Shown piece by piece: positions 62,212-64,000 of a stretch of DNA of 64,000 nt. The stretch lies in the NCBI RefSeq assembly GCF_017873215.1, contig NZ_JAGGKA010000004.1, positions 62,001 to 126,000 of the forward strand. Direction: 5' to 3'. The translations under genes and the position numbers were made by a program. The stretch's first letter is position 1, and every line of letters starts with the position of its first letter. The notes below the pieces were generated by a model, which did not search any database, was not told the DNA's origin, and worked only from the letters and a program-made list of their open reading frames with translations. Source of the stretch: Clostridium tetanomorphum. GTDB lineage: Bacteria; Bacillota; Clostridia; Clostridiales; Clostridiaceae.

Positions 62212-63114
62212 ATGAAACCTATGGTTACTTTTGAAAATGTATCTAAAATATATAATAAGAATTTTTATGCATTAAAAGGTGTTAATTTAGAAATTGGTGA
62301 GGGGATGTTTGGTCTTTTAGGGCCTAATGGTGCAGGAAAAAGCACCCTTATGAAAAGTCTTATCACATTAATTAATCCTGACAAAGGAAATATTACAGTA
62401 GAAGGATATGACACTAAAACCCATTCATTAGAAGTTAGAAATATAGTTGGGTATCTTCCACAGGAATTTTCTATATATCCTAATTTAACTGCTGTTGAAT
62501 TTTTAGATTATATGGCTCAGTTAAATAAGTTAGGTGATAAAAATATGAGAAGAAAAAAGATAGAGGAAGTATTAGAAAAAGTTAATCTTTTGAATTGGAA
62601 AAACAAAAAAGTTGGAGGATTTTCAGGAGGAATGAAAAGAAGACTTGGTATTGCCCATGCCATAATGAAAGATCCTAAAATTTTAATTGTAGATGAGCCA
62701 ACAGCAGGGCTTGACCCAGAAGAGAGAATTCATTTTAGAATGCTTCTTGTGGAATTGAGCAGACAAAAATGTGTCATATTATCTACTCATATTGTAGAGG
62801 ACATATCTAGTTCTTGTGAAAATATAGGACTTTTAAATAGAGGAAGTATACAGTATATTGGCTCACCTTTAGAATTTATATCAAAGGCTAAAGATAAAGT
62901 TAGAGAATTTCAGGTTTTCAGTCAAGAGGATATATTGGATTTAAAAGATAAGTATGAAATTATTTCTATAAGAAGAACATCAAAAGGAACTTTTTTAAGA
63001 GCAGTAGGAGAAAATTTTTTGAGAGAAAAGGGAGGAAGAGATGTAGAGCCTAGTCTTGAAGATGCCTATATGTACTTTATGAAATATGGGGAAGGGGAAA
63101 AGAAATATGTTTAA
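62212..63114 (+). CDS. ABC transporter ATPase (module 2)
   Basis: At 300 residues it has Walker A GPNGAGKSTLMKSLITL, Q-loop LPQEFSIYPNLTAVEFLDYMA, signature FSGGMKRRLGIAHAIM, Walker B ILIVDEPTAGLDPEERIHF and H-loop LSTHIVEDI. This is the CcmA/ABC-2 exporter type. GGGAGG lies before the ATG. The permease gene begins inside its last codons, and a further membrane-protein gene follows, so the transporter probably has two permease genes. Confidence 0.92.
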   Translation: MKPMVTFENVSKIYNKNFYALKGVNLEIGEGMFGLLGPNGAGKSTLMKSLITLINPDKGNITVEGYDTKTHSLEVRNIVGYLPQEFSIYPNLTAVEFLDYMAQLNKLGDKNMRRKKIEEVLEKVNLLNWKNKKVGGFSGGMKRRLGIAHAIMKDPKILIVDEPTAGLDPEERIHFRMLLVELSRQKCVILSTHIVEDISSSCENIGLLNRGSIQYIGSPLEFISKAKDKVREFQVFSQEDILDLKDKYEIISIRRTSKGTFLRAVGENFLREKGGRDVEPSLEDAYMYFMKYGEGEKKYV

Positions 63115-63850
63115 AACTATTTTTGCAGTGGTAAAACATGAATTCAAAAGCCTTCTGAAAAATTGGATTACAATTATTGCTGTTATTTCATTTATAATAG
63201 CGCCAATTTTAGTATACAGCCCTATTACTGATGGGAGGGTATGGAATAAAGTATATGCTGCCTATTATTGTAATAATGGATTGGTATCAATTGCAATAAT
63301 GATAATGTCTTTTATAACTATAAGCATTTATTATAAGGATGAAGTAACAGAGATGCCTATATTAATATTTTCCCAACCTATTAAAGGAAAAACATATGCT
63401 ATAGGTAAGTTTTTAGGTGGATATGTGTATTGTTTATTATTTGCATTGTTAGGAAATATAGCTTGGATGTTTAGTCCTATATATTTTAAAGAAATCCCCT
63501 ATCCATTACTTTCATTTTTTAAATATTTTATGATTTATTCTATACCTTCTTTCTTTGCAATACTTTCATTAAATTATTTTTTTCAAGTTTTATTTAACTT
63601 AAAACCATTAACTATATTTTTGCCTATGTTTATATTTATGTTCACATCTGGACCTCCAATCCCAATTAGCTATTTTGGAATAATGATAGATTCTAGATAT
63701 ACTACTAATTTATATTCAGGTATGCCATTACCGGCAGAAGCTATAAAATATATTATGATTAATAGAACGATTATAGTAGCTTTGGCAGTATTACTTCTTA
63801 TAATATCTATATTAAAATTTTCTCCCAAAAAATTAATGGATAGAAGGTGA
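63107..63850 (+). CDS. ABC-2 type permease (module 2)
   Basis: This 247-residue membrane protein has about six TM segments. MFKTIFAVVKHEFKSLLKNWITIIAVISFIIAPILVY is the usual N-terminus of ABC-2 permeases, and a loop with YKDEVTEMPILIFSQPIKGKTYAIGKFLGG follows. The upstream ATG at 63086 lies before the ribosome site GGGGAAGGGGAAA; ATG 63107 overlaps the ATPase stop by 8 nt and is preferred. Confidence 0.86.
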   Translation: MFKTIFAVVKHEFKSLLKNWITIIAVISFIIAPILVYSPITDGRVWNKVYAAYYCNNGLVSIAIMIMSFITISIYYKDEVTEMPILIFSQPIKGKTYAIGKFLGGYVYCLLFALLGNIAWMFSPIYFKEIPYPLLSFFKYFMIYSIPSFFAILSLNYFFQVLFNLKPLTIFLPMFIFMFTSGPPIPISYFGIMIDSRYTTNLYSGMPLPAEAIKYIMINRTIIVALAVLLLIISILKFSPKKLMDRR

Positions 63851-63854
63851 GCTT

Positions 63855-64000
63855 ATGTTTTTTAAATATCATTTTAAACAACAATCAAAAGTTATGAAAG
63901 GAATTGCAGCTACCTTTGTGGTATTAGTTATAATTTTTAACTTGTTAAATCACAGTAGAGAGTGGTACATGTTAAGTATTATGATAACTTTACTGCCATT
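63855..64000 (+). CDS. Membrane protein of ABC module 2, cut by the window end
   Basis: ATG 63855 follows AAGGTGAGC and is 4 nt after the permease stop. The visible 48 residues begin MFFKYHFKQQSKVMKGIAAT and include a hydrophobic TM (FVVLVIIFNLL). It is probably a second permease or accessory membrane subunit of the module 2 transporter; the rest lies outside the window. Confidence 0.7.
   Translation, partial: MFFKYHFKQQSKVMKGIAATFVVLVIIFNLLNHSREWYMLSIMITLLP

Noticed and set aside
1-64000. CRISPR arrays, rRNA and tRNA genes
   Set aside because: No regularly spaced direct repeats and no recognisable tRNA or rRNA sequence was seen on reading either strand.

Overview
The window is AT-rich, low-GC Firmicute DNA that looks like a Clostridium chromosome, most like the proteolytic C. 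botulinum / C. sporogenes group. This is inferred from codon use, strong AGGAGG ribosome sites, CotF spore-coat genes, cell-wall-binding-repeat-2 (CWB2) surface proteins and DUF1703-type genes. No rRNA, tRNA, CRISPR array, phage or complete insertion sequence was recognised.

Layout. (1) 1-13763: branched-chain genes leuD (cut by the window edge), leuB, ilvD, ilvB, then a complete aromatic operon aroF-tyrA-aroB-aroA-aroC-pheA-aroE-aroK-aroQ. Between the two blocks lies an undescribed-looking 49-codon leader peptide rich in Tyr and Phe. A terminator with a competing 13-bp antiterminator pairing follows it, so this is a candidate ribosome-mediated attenuator. (2) 13880-22994: a cation exporter, a secreted amidase, an ArsC/Spx-like protein, a large CWB2 surface protein, a CxxC metal-binding protein behind a palindromic operator, CotF-type coat proteins and a DUF2935 protein. 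(3) 23224-28640: a nickel/peptide-type ABC importer behind a cobalamin riboswitch with its own promoter and terminator, so probably a cobalt or corrinoid uptake system. (4) 29826-36868: an N-acyl-amino-acid/amide catabolic cluster (D-aminoacylase, M20 amidohydrolase, permease, nitrilase-fold amidase, cytosolic class-A-like serine hydrolase, RpiR regulator) with paired TTTCA/TGAAA operators in the divergent promoter. (5) 37133-41647: a folate operon (folE, HD hydrolase, folP, folBK fusion), DUF1653 and a flotillin. (6) 41887-46527 and 60332-64000: two paralogous two-component/ABC modules of the antimicrobial-peptide-resistance type. Both ABC promoters carry the same three-box, 11-bp-period site at the same distance from the -10. 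(7) 46571-53039: an AAA/PD-(D/E)XK gene between near-identical 63-bp repeats, RtcB, an ABC-F ribosome-protection gene behind a uORF attenuator, and a soluble PAP2/haloperoxidase-like enzyme. (8) 53225-60114: a locus with a Fur-box-like promoter, encoding a CWB2 protein and a giant surface protein with three copies of a ~400-residue module and one FMN-binding domain carrying a flavinylation motif. The giant frame is interrupted at an A8 tract. A LysM protein follows.

A family of short palindromic repeats (GGGACGGTTA...TAACCGTCCC and GGGACAGT variants) is scattered between the genes. The most interesting items are the Tyr/Phe leader attenuator, the Fur-boxed flavinylated surface system with its A8 switch, the ABC-F uORF attenuator, and the shared operator of the two two-component/ABC modules. 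All family assignments come from reading motifs; no database search was run.
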